64,000 bases of DNA from Metallyticus violacea (taxonomy: Eukaryota; Arthropoda; Insecta; Mantodea; Metallyticidae). The notes beneath the pieces were generated by a model. The model made no database searches. It had not been told where the DNA came from and was given only the letters and a program-made list of their open reading frames with translations. Each line of letters opens with the position of its first letter. Within the stretch, counting starts at the first letter, position 1. The DNA lies in NCBI GenBank assembly GCA_030762175.1, contig CM060846.1:178561041-178625040 (forward strand), read 5' to 3'. Of the stretch, positions 34,500 to 46,148 are shown piece after piece. Position numbers and translations under genes: made by a program.

Positions 34500-36480
34500 A
34501 AATTTTCCTGACTGACAATTTTGTGTGCATACTCTACATATGTAAGGACTTGGACCGTACCTGAAATCTAACTTCCAAGATTTAACTCTATCATTCTCGC
34601 CGGAGTCTTAATAATTTCTTCAGATATCTGTAGTTTCGAATTTAGGCTTTCCTTATTAATTAAGTGTATCTGACCCTGTTGACTTCCCATCACTGTGTCG
34701 TCCGGCAAGCCTGAATTCCCATGTTGCTCTACAAGAGTCTGGAAGAGCGGGTTAAGGAGTTTTCCTGCATCGCGTCATTGGACTGCTGCCCTGATGCTAT
34801 ATCAGCTGTTCGCTCGTTCGGGGTTGAATTGCTTTCACACTCAACGTCTTCTTGCGTCTGGGTATTTTGCTCATCCTGACGTTTCCAGTACTTTTGTGGT
34901 GGTCTGTTCCGTCTCGGAGATGTTGGGGCTGATTCCAATTTCTTTGTTCTCTGCGCCTTCTTGTCGGAGATTCCACGCGGCTTCTACAATCCATATATGG
35001 ACATGTCCTGTTTTATTCTCGGTCGTTTCTTCGCCTTTGAATGTTTATATTCATCATGTTAATCTGGGGTCCTCTACTGTGTCTATGTTCCCCGTTATTC
35101 CTATAACTATGTGACTCTACCCCATTCCCGCTAAAGTTCGAACTGGGCGTGTTATATGTCTCAAGTACGGTTCATACCTTGGTTCAATTCTTCTATAGTT
35201 CTGGTGGTCCTTCCTCTGTAAGACGAAAGACGTCAGCAGCTCATTCATCTCTGAGAAACTAACGGACTTGGATACGATCAAATAGTTCCGTAGGTGTTCC
35301 GGAAAATGGCTCGCAACCAAGTTCGTTAGTTCCCGGTCAGATAGAGGTGGATCAAGATATTTGCATTTTTTTTCCGGTGGGCAAAATGTAGTCCACCATG
35401 GTGATTCCACTTCTTGGATCGTACTTCCCATTGGAAATGTCTAGCCTTATGGAATTTTGTCTAGCTAGACCCCAATATCGGGATAGGAATAAAGAATTTT
35501 AAATTCCTCGTATGAGGTGCATTCCGATAAAGTAAGCTTATGCCAGTTGGCTGCTTGCCCCTTCAGATTTCTTTTCAAAATTATAATTTTCCTATCATTT
35601 GGGACTCCCTTTGATCTAAAAATTCTTCCATTTATCGATTGAATATATTGTAGTTATTGCCCCGTTCTTTATAAATATCAGGAGGCGAGAGTTCATTTAT
35701 TAATTGGCTAGGCCACGATTGATATGACAACTTTGTCATGCATATATTATTTCCGGTTCTATTACATGAGGTATTACCATCATTGCAATTATACATTGGC
35801 ATACTCACAACATGAGTACTCATAGTGTTAGTTGATCTAGCTGATGTGCCCGACAGAGGTTCATTGACTTCAGGTGTATGTCTATCACCAGATCGGGTTT
35901 ACAATTTGGTTAGCATCACTTATATTATGATTATGACTATCTATACTGTTGCTATTTTTGCTTTCATCTATGTCAGTCACTTTCTTTGACAACTGCTTTG
36001 ATTACTATCCAATGATTGGATAATTAATTTAACGGATCTTAATTCCTGTCTCATCTGTTGTTCTAACCATACGTATTTATGATTTACAGCTGTCCGAAGT
36101 CCTGTTCTACTTTCTCCATCTCGGCCATTTTCCCATCTATTCTATCAATATCTTTTCTAATCTTACCTAAACCTTTTCTTAGTTTACCTATTTCTCCTTC
36201 TTAATTGTTATGATTTTCTTCTAATTGTTTTGCAAAATCTGATTGAATTTTCTGAACTTCTTGGAACTTGTTTTCTATTCTATCGCCTAACGATCTTTAC
36301 ACTCTTTCAAGTGAGTTCTGGAAATTCTTCTATGAACTTTCTATCTGGCAGCTAAGTTCTCCGTGTGTTTTTTCTAATTGCTCAAATTTAACATCTAATG
36401 CATTTTCTATTTGCTCAAGTTTAATATCTAACGAGTTGTTCATTCTGATTCTGATACTTAATTCTACTTGTACATTTTTC
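34500..36480 (-). pseudogene. gag-like region of a decayed retroelement
   Basis: Minus-strand pieces follow the layout of a retrotransposon gag. A long coiled-coil region comes first (KLEQIENALDVKFEQLEK, then IGKLRKGLGKIRKDIDRIDG, about 36.1-36.45 kb). The gag core then has WPSQLINELSPPDIYKERG, FIDKWKNF and an 'L.G.A..WH' motif near 35.54 kb. It ends with YLDPPLSDRELTNLVASHFP at about 35.3 kb and basic, Arg-rich sequence. Stops and frame changes break it in several places. No zinc knuckle, protease or RT was found. Assignment to an LTR order is inference; a virus-like origin cannot be excluded. Confidence 0.55.
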
Positions 36481-37060
36481 ATACAGCTCGGTCAGCCTTG
36501 TGGCCATTACGAGCTAAGAGAGCCGGGGAACAGTTGTCCAAGCGTCTTGAACATGATATGGTGCTTCTGTAATGGCTAAGCTGTGAGACTTTGCAACACC
36601 TGCTTGCAGTGCTGCATGAGGGTAGGGGGTGTTGGCCCAGAGCTTCTGATTTTATGCCCGCGCCCAGATGTCTGTCGCGACATATCTGTGAGGCACCGCC
36701 GTCCTTCCACATCGCATTCAATATGCGATATCTTGCTTTAATGTGTTGTGGTATAGGAGAGAAATGATAACAGTTCGGATCTCAGGGTATTTTGGTGTGG
36801 TGAACCAGATCCAACAATCAACACCTTAATGTCGTTTATTGTTACTTTGTGTAACAATTTATGTGTTACCGGTCATGGTGTTTTGGAGCACGAATATAGA
36901 ATACTCTGAATACCCGTATATGCATTTACCGCCGCCGCACACTCTCGTTCCATGCGAAGAAACTCAATCATAACAACGTTAGGTCCCCCAAGTGGTCACA
37001 GAATAGTCACCTGAGAAACCCCAGAAGTATTCACCTAAGAGCGTCCCGGGATCATCAAAA
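36481..37060 (-). other. Possible leader/LTR of the gag-like element
   Basis: Directly upstream (minus sense) of the gag-like frames lies a GC-richer stretch with an AATAAA signal on the minus strand (near 36,845). A second copy that would prove an LTR was not found in the window. This is an inference from position and composition. Confidence 0.25.
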
Positions 37061-37228
37061 CATTCAACTTATTTTATTAATTTCATACTTGATGCCCCTA
37101 AAACTCGTGATGGGCGTGACTCATTTTCCAGCTATCAAATTTACAAATTATTATTTTGTTCGTAAACCAACACAAACATTTTATGGCGGGGTTCACTTCC
37201 AAGGATTCTAACCATATTACACTGTTCA

Positions 37229-37441
37229 TTATTCTACGATTTTATTGGTTAATAAGTTGAAAATTCTACTACCATGGTTTCCCACGATTTTTTCATCTTT
37301 AGCATAATCTGCTTTAAATAATGTCGGTTGAAGTTTTCTCAATGTCGTGATAAGGACAGGATCTGTTTTAATGAAAGAAAATTTCAAATGTGGTAAAAAA
37401 TCATTACGACGTTGATCATTCGCTGCATAACGTAGTAGCAC
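37229..37441 (-). other. Unrecognised 70-codon open frame
   Basis: The minus-strand frame beginning MLLRYAANDQRRNDFLPHLK has a balanced amino-acid composition, unlike most frames in the window. The opening faintly recalls the BACK segment of BTB-Kelch proteins, but no BTB, Kelch or paralogue is present. It could be a scrap of a host gene or transposon. Confidence 0.2.
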
Positions 37442-37715
37442 AATTGCGATTTCTTACATTTACAAAGAAAATGTTGTATTTCTGAGTCTTTTGTGTATCT
37501 TTGTATTAAGCATTCATCTTGCAAATGATTATACTAGTAAAGGAGCCTTTGTTGTAATTTGTATTCACCATTAGAGTGATACAGACAAAAAAGGAACCCG
37601 TGACTCATATGACTGCAGTCTCATGCATCACAGTACAACACGAGGAAATGTAAAATTAGTGGCAGGTTAACAATCGAAACTTCAGGGTGAATTCATTCAA
37701 TAACGTATTCTACCC

Positions 37716-37782
37716 AATAATAATAATAATAATAATAATAATGATGATGATGATGATGATGACGATGATGATAATGATGATA
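37716..37782. repeat. Compound (AAT)n-(GAT)n microsatellite
   Basis: An AAT tract passes into an imperfect GAT tract. It resembles, in the opposite strand sense, the compound tract at 2.5 kb. Confidence 0.93.
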
Positions 37783-37799
37783 ACGCTATGAACTTAATT

Positions 37800-38985
37800 T
37801 TTAATTAAATAGAGCTTCAAAGTACCAAATTCTCCCCTCCAATTCCCAAGTTGTAGTTCTTAAGATCTCTTTTTCTTTCCATTAGGTGCTACACACGTCC
37901 CTGAAAATGAGGTAAAATTCCTGCCGTGAACGGCTGATGGATAAATTATGTACTGTTTATCTCAGGGTCACTGTAAAGAGTGAACGTGGAGTACAGAACG
38001 TATATCCTTCGCTTATATTTTTATTAAGGCTCTTAAACATAATATATTTTAGGCATACTGAAATAGATATCAGTTTCGATGTTAATATATATTTATATAA
38101 CATATCATAATCACACATTTTAATTAATTGTGTCACTAATATCGAATTGTCAGCTGGCGATGTAAGGACCTGTTTCAGACTCTAAATTTAAAATGCCTTC
38201 CAAATCCATTACGTATGATAACATGAAACCCTTAAGTTTTGTTATTCCATGAACAGAATTCCTTATACTCTTTTTATTACTAATTCTTTTTTAATTTACT
38301 TGGGATTAATATATTCATGACTTCATTAGATTTATAAAATATTTATAAGAAAGCTCACAGTAAATATCTGAAAATCTCTATACGATTCTCCCTCTTTTAG
38401 TTTGATTTTCGGTTTGTTGAATGGCGGAAATGATGAACCCTATAATGGTCATGTACATCTTTAAAGTATATCACAATATTTAATAAAAATAAATAAATTG
38501 AGCATAGTACTAACTGTTGCACATAACTACTGGGAAAATTATGTTACCTTCCCATTTCGAAATTCCTACTAAGCCTAGGCTCAGTCGTAAATACCCCTCG
38601 TACCTTAAAGTTTCACTTGCTATAGCAATTGCATAAACAACTATTTTCACAGTTGTTTATTAATCCTGTACTCATTCAAGTCTTTGGCGAGAACAGAAGT
38701 GGTTACGAACGTGTGCGAAATTATGTATAGAAATTTTCTACCCTAAAAACTTCCCTATTTGCAGTTGATGAGCAAAATACATTTTAAAATTACAGAAACA
38801 AATGTATTCCGTTTTTATATGTGCCAAACCTGGTAGCGCAAAGTAAGTTCTTATATACTTAAAAATATTTCAACGTAAATCATTTCCAAATAGTAAAGTA
38901 ATTCTAGTCACTTTGCCGGATGCCCTTTTTTGGGACTCAGTGACATTGAGGACGTCCTCATTTTAGATGATATTCAATTAGAACT
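37800..38985. other. AT-rich stretch without recognised features
   Basis: No coding family or repeat recognised on either strand. Confidence 0.45.
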
Positions 38986-38990
38986 ACAAC

Positions 38991-39271
38991 GCCGTCAGGG
39001 TAGCGCAGATGGTAAGACTACGGACTACTGACTGGACGATTCGAGATTGTTTTCCTGGCAGCAACCGAGGGATTTTTCCCCTCTTATCTTGTCCAGACCG
39101 TTCACTCATTCTGCTATTTAAATGAACATTGGGGGTGTCTATTGTATAATCCTAAACATGGAGGATTAGAGGCGACTGGAGGGTAGTGCTGGCCATACTA
39201 CCTCCATCTAATGCCGTAAGACATGTTTGCGATACCTTACCGTCTCTCGCACCAAAGGAGGGGGGGGGGGG
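38991..39271 (+). mobile_element. SINE-C, tRNA-derived, plus
   Basis: The head GGTAGCGCAGATGGTAAGAC fits an A-box, and GACGATTCGAGATTG downstream fits a B-box at tRNA-like spacing. The body (about 200 bp) contains AACATTGGGGGTGTCTATTG and TAATGCCGTAAGACATG and ends in CTCGCACCAAAGGAGGGG followed by a G run. Only one copy occurs in the window, so family status is inferred from the tRNA-like head and GC-rich composition. Confidence 0.65.
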
Positions 39272-39274
39272 CAT

Positions 39275-40560
39275 GTGAGTATTTATTTAATGTGCATAGA
39301 CAAGACAACTATAAGATATTTTTATTGTGTTTGATTTGCTACAATACACGAAAAAATTAATTGGTCTCTGTAGTCTGCTTCTTAATAATGTAATCGTTAA
39401 CAACAATTCAAGAACCTTAAACCTCTTTGTTGAGTGGCACATCACTCCCTCTACTTGAGGTACCTAAGCTTTGTTCATGTTTACCTGTTTACAATGTGAT
39501 GGGGAAAGCGGGAGCCTGTCGTATTTACAAGAAATAAGTCATTAGTTTTCGTTTTGGTTTGGCGGAAGAACAGAATGTATAGATTTTATTGCGGTCGCCT
39601 CAACCCTGGAAAGGGTGGCCTCTTTGTTGAAAGGTTTACAAAGGAATTGTATTTTGTGAATATTGGTGCCAGACTGTCTGAATCCTAGAAAATCTAGTTC
39701 CTCACGTATAGCCATTAAGAGTCGGAAGAACATTTTGAGAACATAAACCCTTTTATTACCCTTCAAACAGCAATACTAGGAAAATTTAAGCTCTTTCTGA
39801 ACAATTTCGTCACGCAAGCATATTCTAATACGTTTAAGCCAAAGTTAAAAGCGTTTGTAGCAGATGTGGGAAATTAATACTGGTTTAAAAGTGACATCAA
39901 CTAATCAACATTCAACATTTTACAGCAGTTCAACCAACAGGAGTGGTTAGTAAGTGCTAGTGTACCAAATGTAGTTACGTATTACAATGATTACTAAATG
40001 TTAAAAATATGAACTGTAAGTATAGAGTTTGTTTGCAGGCATTATACCAACTTTATAACATTTATATATTTGATCCGTTGTGGACACTAGTCTCAGCAGG
40101 AAGTTTGTATTACGCTTTTGTCATTTTTGTCTAAGACGCTTGAAAACATGACTAAGAACAACATGACGAATAATCCTCTCATGTTCTTAGGTGTTTATGT
40201 GTGGTAGAAATAATAAAATCAGAGGAATTCTTTATTTTAAAATTGAAGCCCAAATATGAAAATTAGTCAAGGCCGTTCCAGGTTTTTATTAAAATAATTC
40301 CAACAATAACATAGGTGGAGTAATAATTTATGGTATATATTAACAGAATTCTTCTACCCCATCTTCTTGCTTGTCCCTTAGTGTAACAAAAGAATGGTAT
40401 TTAATTTTCAAACTGCAATTTCATTTACTATATAAGAGAATGCTTACTAAACTAAGGTTCACATTATTTTTTAACAGAATTCATGAATCACAATGACGCT
40501 AATAATCATAACTGAAAATCAATCCGTCAGCGATTATGGAAAATATAACTATTATTTTTA
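39275..40560. other. AT-rich stretch without recognised features
   Basis: A minus-strand frame at 39,542-39,766 (MKGNKRVYVLKMFFRLLMAI start) is open but matches nothing known. The rest is neutral-looking. Confidence 0.4.
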
Positions 40561-40561
40561 C

Positions 40562-41110
40562 CAAGCGGGATGGCTCAGGCGGTAAGTTTGAGACTGGCAT
40601 TGGAGAGGTCCTAGATCCTATTTTCGTTAGGCCGCCCATCCTGACTTTGGGTATATCCTGATTTCCCCATGTCACTTAGAATTTTACACTCTCCGATTTC
40701 ATATATTTTAATTTCTTTTGGTTCTGTTACCGGATCGGAAGTGGCAGGGGATTTGGGCTTTCGCGTTGTGGTAGTGGCTTACGCTTTTAAAGGTTTCTGC
40801 CCCGGCGTCTGGAATGGAAGCGGACCTTCTGAGGTTCTAGCACAATTCAGGGCGGTCCTTCTCTGGATCCTATCTGCTTTGGTGCAGTCACCCCATAGAT
40901 TCTGGCCGTTCGGTGTCTCCCCTCCATTATCCCTTCCTCCTGGAGATTCCTTCATTGGGGAACTTATGGTGATAAAAAAGTTAGTTAAATATATAGCGTT
41001 AGTATGTGATAATAAAATAATTAATATCTCATCAATATTTTTTATCCCCCTTAGGCGCAAAGGGCTACCCGAAAGCAGGTTCAAGTACAGAAAGTATCCT
41101 ACTCCGCCCC
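40562..41110 (+). mobile_element. SINE-D, tRNA-derived, plus, right edge uncertain
   Basis: The head GGGATGGCTCAGGCGGTAAG is a good A-box and GAGGTCCTAGATCC a degraded B-box. The GC-rich body from about 40,740 to 40,965 opens both strands by chance (101 and 164 codons). The stretch after 40,975 is AT-rich again, and a short GC-rich piece at 41,050-41,110 may or may not belong to the element. Confidence 0.5.
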
Positions 41111-41267
41111 AGACAATCCATCCATGCCATCCAATTTTTATTTGGATCTCTAATCAAACGTAAACTTACAGGATTTTTATAACACATTGGAAAACATTCA
41201 CAAGTACTTAAAAAGAGCGAAGCAAAACGTCAGAGGGACTAATGGCTATGGTGAAATTATGCCATTA

Positions 41268-41293
41268 TTTTTTTTTTTTTTTTTTTTTTTTTT
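41268..41293. repeat. Poly-T tract
   Basis: About 26 consecutive T; possibly the tail of a minus-oriented retroposed element, but no body was recognised beside it. Confidence 0.9.
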
Positions 41294-41299
41294 GCAAAT

Positions 41300-41646
41300 A
41301 TTGAGTACTACACCTATGTTTACCCCTACTGAGTTGAAATGAAAATCTGCGGGCGCCCTTGCAGTGAGTGCTTCAAACTGCAGTTCACGAAATACTTGTT
41401 TCCAGAAAAAGGACCCAGTTCCAAACGATAGCACTTATAAATTCCGCGTTCATTAAACTAAGATAAGCATTAATATGTCATCAGCACACAATCATACAGC
41501 TTTAGTATAATACAAATGAAAAATAAGGCAAAACGTTGAACAATGGAACTAAAATAACAATAACTAAAGAAGGAAAATAGTATTAAACGCTTAAATATCC
41601 ACAGAGAAATAATGCACGTTTTTGATCCTATTTTTGTATTTTAGTT

Positions 41647-41708
<62 letters not shown>

Positions 41709-42420
41709 ATGCATATTGGCAAATATAAAATTGAATTTAAAATTAGTTATCGTTCACTTCAGTAATCAGACCTTGTAGCATTTTGTAGTTTTCTCTGACA
41801 AGTATCAATAAAATAATTTGTTTTTATTTTATTTACATACTCAGCGATCATAAAATATAAACATTATCCTTTGCAAACTTTGATATAGTCCTAATAAATG
41901 GATTTTGATGATAATATTTAGTTAATGTGCAATAATAAGAGAAAATTGTGCATACTTATTCACTATGAAAGTCAATTGAACAGAGGAAGCAAAAGACTCG
42001 CAAATCACTTATCATATGAGCATACTAAATAATTATATATTGTTCAAAGTATGTAACTGAAAATAAGAATGTAATGCTAAATTCTATACACTAGCACCAA
42101 GTACGATTATATTTTGAATTTCACAACGTAGTACTTCAAGTCAGCAATTATAAATTGAAAACATTTGAACTTCGTAATTGAATTTTTGTAGGTTCTTTTT
42201 TTGGCTACTGAATTTTTTTTTCTATCTGGTGGAATATTAATTCTGAGATTACATAATGTGGCTGCTTAACGGAGGTATAAGACAATTGCAGATGGCTATT
42301 ATTGGTTTAATTTCAGTACAGTCTTATTAGAAAATGCAGTTGCACAAAGATATGTAGTGGGGGAACAAAGAAAATTCTGCTTCCTTAACACACACACACA
42401 CACACGCACGCACACACAGA
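41300..42420. other. AT-rich stretch bounded by (TG)n and (CA)n tracts
   Basis: A (TG)n tract of about 55 bp lies at 41,651-41,705 and a (CA)n tract of about 30 bp with CG interruptions at 42,389-42,418. No genes recognised between them. Confidence 0.6.
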
Positions 42421-42469
42421 GTGTGCTAAAAATGTACATACACTTCAAACAAAGAAAAAGCTGTGTTAA

Positions 42470-42950
42470 CACAACAAACTGAATTCACAGAAACAGAAAA
42501 TGATAAGCAATAATCATCTTAGACTTTTACAGGTACAACAGTTGTTCAAAATGCCCACTATCGGCGTCGATACACTTCTGAGTACGTTGAGCTACTGATC
42601 GAGCAATGTTTGCGAAAAGTGTCCTCAGCGATTGCAGCACATGCCGTTTCAATTTCTTCCCGAAGTGCTGCCAGTGTAGCTGGTTTTCTACGGTATACAA
42701 CATTCTTAAGAATTTCCCATAGGTAGAAGTCCAACGGAGTTAGATCCGGAGAACGCGGTGGAAACTCAATCGGACCTCTTCGTCATATCCAGTCATTATG
42801 GTACGCACGCACATCTCGGTGGTAATGTGGTGGTGCACCATCCGGTTGGAAGTAAAATTCCTCATTTCTGTACAGTATATGAATGGCGGATAAGACTTAA
42901 TTGTTACCCGCTTGCCATTGAATTTCAATAACATCATCGGTTTTCCAATA
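42470..42950 (-). pseudogene. Tc1/mariner-superfamily transposase, 3' fossil
   Basis: On the minus strand EEFYFQPDGAPPHYHRDV carries the second catalytic Asp. A frame change and then FPPRSPDLTPLDFYLWEI give the third acidic position. LKNVVYRRKPATLAALREEI and TACAAIAEDTF complete the C-terminal helix region. This is one of the best preserved transposase fragments here: only one frame change and one stop interrupt about 140 codons. The N-terminal half is missing. The related-looking 5' fragment at 45.7 kb is on the opposite strand. Confidence 0.8.
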
Positions 42951-43009
42951 TCACTTCAAAATTGCTTTCCACTGCTCAAACTATAATCTGGACTGAATTT
43001 TGTTGTAGG

Positions 43010-43200
43010 AACATTAGCATAACGTAATGTGAGTCACATATTTTTTCAGAACACCGTACGATAATCGAAGCTTCATTTGTTCATTGTTGATTTACGATAA
43101 TTTTGGTTTTATTTGTTCGTTGTGGATTTACCTGTCACGTAGCAACGCTATCATAATGTATGTGAGTCACACCTATTTACAGAACATCATATTACACATT
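43010..43200. repeat. Interleaved short duplications
   Basis: TAATGTGAGTCACAT with CAGAACACCGTA (about 43,023-43,060) recurs as TATGTGAGTCACAC with CAGAACATCAT (about 43,160-43,192). Between them ATTTGTTC-TTGT-GATTTAC occurs twice, near 43,076 and 43,110. The copies are imperfect. Confidence 0.55.
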
Positions 43201-44192
43201 ACTGTTGCTTTTCCGTCCAACTTTGAAATATATTAATTCGATATCTACAGTGAAAGTGTGTATAGATTTTTTGGCACCACCGATATATATTACTTTTACT
43301 CACAATTTTTACACGTATACATTTAAGGAAGATACTGTTTAGTCTTTTCTCGCTATTCACTTTCAAACAACTTCCTAAAGTGAGTTGCAATGCTCGGCTG
43401 AAACGTTCCATTGTTTCTTTACGTAACCACGTTAGGCCAGAACTTTAATTGCTTTATCCTTGAATAGATCATGTTCAAAGTATTAACCTTTGTTGTATCG
43501 AGTTTTCATTTTGTTTTTCCCCGCGCGCAGACCGGACCAGAAGTTGGCACTTCGGAGTTGAACCCACCGACAATCAAGGATGCATATTGTCGTTAATAGG
43601 GCCGTTGAATATGTGTTTAATTTGGGAGCAGTGAGGAATTAATGGGTTGTAACCTTTTATTACTCTCTTTACTATTATTCAAAGATTTAATACATAACAA
43701 CCAATTTCATTTGCTGTATCTTTATAAGAAAGTATTGTTGCTCAATGTTATGCACAGTTTCAAATTTTTATTCTGAGGGTTCATTCACCTGACAGACCTA
43801 TAGCGGGGGTCCGAATTCGACTCCGGTAGAAATAGTGAACTGTAATTATAAGGTATTATGAGTTAATCGTTTATTAATATGTGTCTTTTAATGCATGTAA
43901 TTTTAATGATAGTCAGGTGAAAGTGAACAAGGTTCAAAGACATAAAATGTGTATGTTAATTAGTTAGTTCCTGGAGCATTCAGCGAGTTCGTGGAGCAGC
44001 CACAGAGACCTACGAACATAGAACTTGTCATATACAGTTACCACAGTAGCTTGCGATCTATATTTACAAAATATTGTCTGCATCTCCATAAATAATTACA
44101 ATAAAAAATAAAAAAACAACACCTGGAACAGCTGAATCAAACAACAAAAACAGACAAGTCACTTAATCATACAAATGTTATTATATACATGC

Positions 44193-44478
44193 TTACATAT
44201 ACATTGATATGTTGTGCAGTACAATATTGTCACTCATATATTCCTTTACAAAATAATAGGCCTTTTTACATAGGTATTTTCTAAGAGCAGATTTAAAGGA
44301 ATTGTCATTGTTTATTAAGGCTTTTAGGCTAGAGGGAAGAACATTGTGCACTAAAATGCATTCATAATAAACGTCTTTTTGATGGCATGAATGTGCTGAA
44401 GTTGGGCGATATAGATTTGCTTTTTTTCTAGTGTTCTTGTCATGTATATTTTGATTTTGAACAAATTTTGGTTTATTT
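44193..44478 (-). pseudogene. C-terminus of a non-LTR retrotransposon RT
   Basis: The minus-strand frame reads VQNQNIHDKNTRKKANLYRP, then QKDVYYECILVHNVLPSSLK and SFKSALRKYLCKKAYYFVKE before a stop. This matches the C-terminal pattern common to Jockey/CR1-type LINE ORF2 proteins ('H...TR.K..L..P', 'G...YN.LP..IK', 'FK..LK.FL...FYSVEEF'). It differs from the R1 type at 11-14 kb, which ends in a CCHC knuckle. The RT core is missing: the copy is strongly 5'-truncated, as is usual for LINEs. Confidence 0.72.
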
Positions 44479-44794
44479 CATATATAAAAGTTCATGAGGG
44501 AAATAAGTACATGTGACAAAGGGAAGTACATCATACTAAACTTATGCTACATGTACATCAAGCTTAAAATTGTATCTTTATTCACGAGTGTCTGGAGCCA
44601 TTTGCAAGTACATATTTTGTGTTCACAATGGATCCTTCCTTTATAGTCACCTTTAAAAGTCCTTGAAGCAAACCAAGGCAAGTTTTCCTTTTGGAGAAAG
44701 CTACCACGAAAAAAATCTCGCAGTATTACGTGTCAGAAACGCATGGAAGAAATGGAGAATTTCAGTCACTAAGGAAGCAAATCTTTGATTTCCG

Positions 44795-44814
44795 CTTCGA
44801 GAAGCTTCTAGATA
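44795..44814 (+). promoter_or_regulatory. Heat-shock-element-like array
   Basis: CTTCGAGAAGCTTCTAGA contains three contiguous perfect 5-bp units (nTTCn, nGAAn, nTTCn) and a fourth near-match (GAT), the arrangement bound by heat shock factor trimers. A CCAAT sequence follows near 44,828 and AT-rich TATA-like stretches near 44,845-44,880. A chance occurrence is possible in 64 kb, and no heat-shock gene is recognised downstream. Confidence 0.4.
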
Positions 44815-45338
44815 TCGTACTCTTAAGCCAATCACAGAATGGGATTTAAGACGCGTCTAAAATATTCTAAAATTTTAATTCTCGCATAGTGACGCATAAC
44901 AAGGCCAATTTGGAAGCATTCGAGGGCAATTTGGTTGGAGCAGTCTGTCGGAACAGTTAGCAATGAGCAGTGTTAGGTCTCGTTGAGTTTCAAGTAGTAA
45001 CAATAATGTTAATGTGTGACTTACATCGGAGTGAAAGTTATCTAGTGATAAATTACGACCGAGAATGAATGCAGAAAGTGTCGCAGAAAAGTAATGTACA
45101 CTGGACGAACAATTTGTTTAGTGATCTGAATTTTACTGTACACGACCGATAAAAGAAAATCGCGGGAATACTTGTGTTTTAGCTCCTTGCCAGTGGTCCA
45201 GATGTGTCCTGAATTACACGTGACTTTAAAATAAACCCTGTGAATTGTGCATCCAACACTATTATATGACAACGTCCTATCCTGTCAATTAAACCCAGAA
45301 AAACTGGATATTCATCCGTGAGAAGAACGCCACCTACG

Positions 45339-45431
45339 ATGGCGGCCGAATATGGTGTTCAGAACATCAACATAGCCGAGGCATCTACGGGAATTCAAGA
45401 TTCATCAGCGGGAAATAATCAGAAACAGTAG
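45339..45431 (+). CDS. Possible 30-codon first exon or short ORF
   Basis: An ATG in a CpG-containing context (CTACGATGGCGG) opens MAAEYGVQNINIAEASTGIQ and stops after 30 codons at a TAG. It lies about 525 bp downstream of the heat-shock-element-like array, in a stretch slightly richer in GC than its surroundings. No splice donor that obviously continues the frame was seen and the product is unrecognised. It could be the start of a host gene whose other exons lie elsewhere, or chance. Confidence 0.2.
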   Translation: MAAEYGVQNINIAEASTGIQDSSAGNNQKQ

Positions 45432-45635
45432 GGGACAGACAGAGGGCTGAAATCGGCCCATCTGAAATCGGCCCGCTCAATCAACGTATCTTCAAAACTT
45501 ATATTACATCAACTAATTCCCTCTAGATGTAACTGATTAATTTCTACTAATTAGTCATATCTGGTCAATGCTATATCATTCCCGATAATCATATCCTTTA
45601 TAAAATCCGCCTCCAACTACAATTCCCCCTTTATT

Positions 45636-45654
45636 AAAAAAAAAAAAAAAAAAA
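45636..45654 (+). repeat. Poly-A tract
   Basis: A run of about 19 A immediately before the transposase fossil. Whether it is the tail of a retroposed copy of the sequence to its left cannot be decided. Confidence 0.85.
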
Positions 45655-45657
45655 CAG

Positions 45658-46040
45658 ATGGCAAAATAGTGACTAAATTTAAAACAACAAGATCATTGTT
45701 GAACCAGAAAGACGCAGATGTCATATATTATCAAAGGAAAAAGTGGATGATAACACTGCGCAATTAGAACAACCACCACGAAAACTTCTTGCAAAGTTAT
45801 CTCAACAAGTGCGGGTCAGTTTTATATCAGCGCATTCTGCTACAAAATTGTTAAAATTTCATCCCTACAAGGCATTGATGTGCATGCATTATAGCAGATC
45901 GAATCGGAAAGGAAAACTTTCATCTTCTGTGAAAATGGTAAGCACAAATTCAGTATTTTGTCGATCGTACAACAGGCTGCCGGCTGGTTGCGTGCGGAGA
46001 AAACAAAACGCAGGCTCGATTTTTGGACCTTAAAGTTTTA
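45658..46040 (+). pseudogene. Tc1/mariner-superfamily transposase, N-terminal fossil
   Basis: The plus-strand frame from VDDNTAQLEQPPRKLLAKLS through SAHSATKLLKFHPYKALMCM matches the second helix-turn-helix of transposases in the group whose catalytic half reads 'DGAPPHYHRDVR'. Just upstream, in another frame, is KIVTKFKTTRSLLNQKD, corresponding to the 'F...GSV.....TGR' linker. The catalytic domain is absent. Confidence 0.6.
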
Positions 46041-46148
46041 TATTTTACTCATTTATGTCAAGAAGGTGGGTTTTGCTAATCTAGCTATATTAGCCTTGCG
46101 ACCCATATTGTATTCTGAAAATAATGTCACAGTTCCCTTTTATTATAC

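Noticed and set aside
40669..41163. 164-codon plus frame and 101-codon minus frame in SINE-D
   Set aside because: Both are open because the repeat is GC-rich; the strands overlap and neither resembles a protein family.
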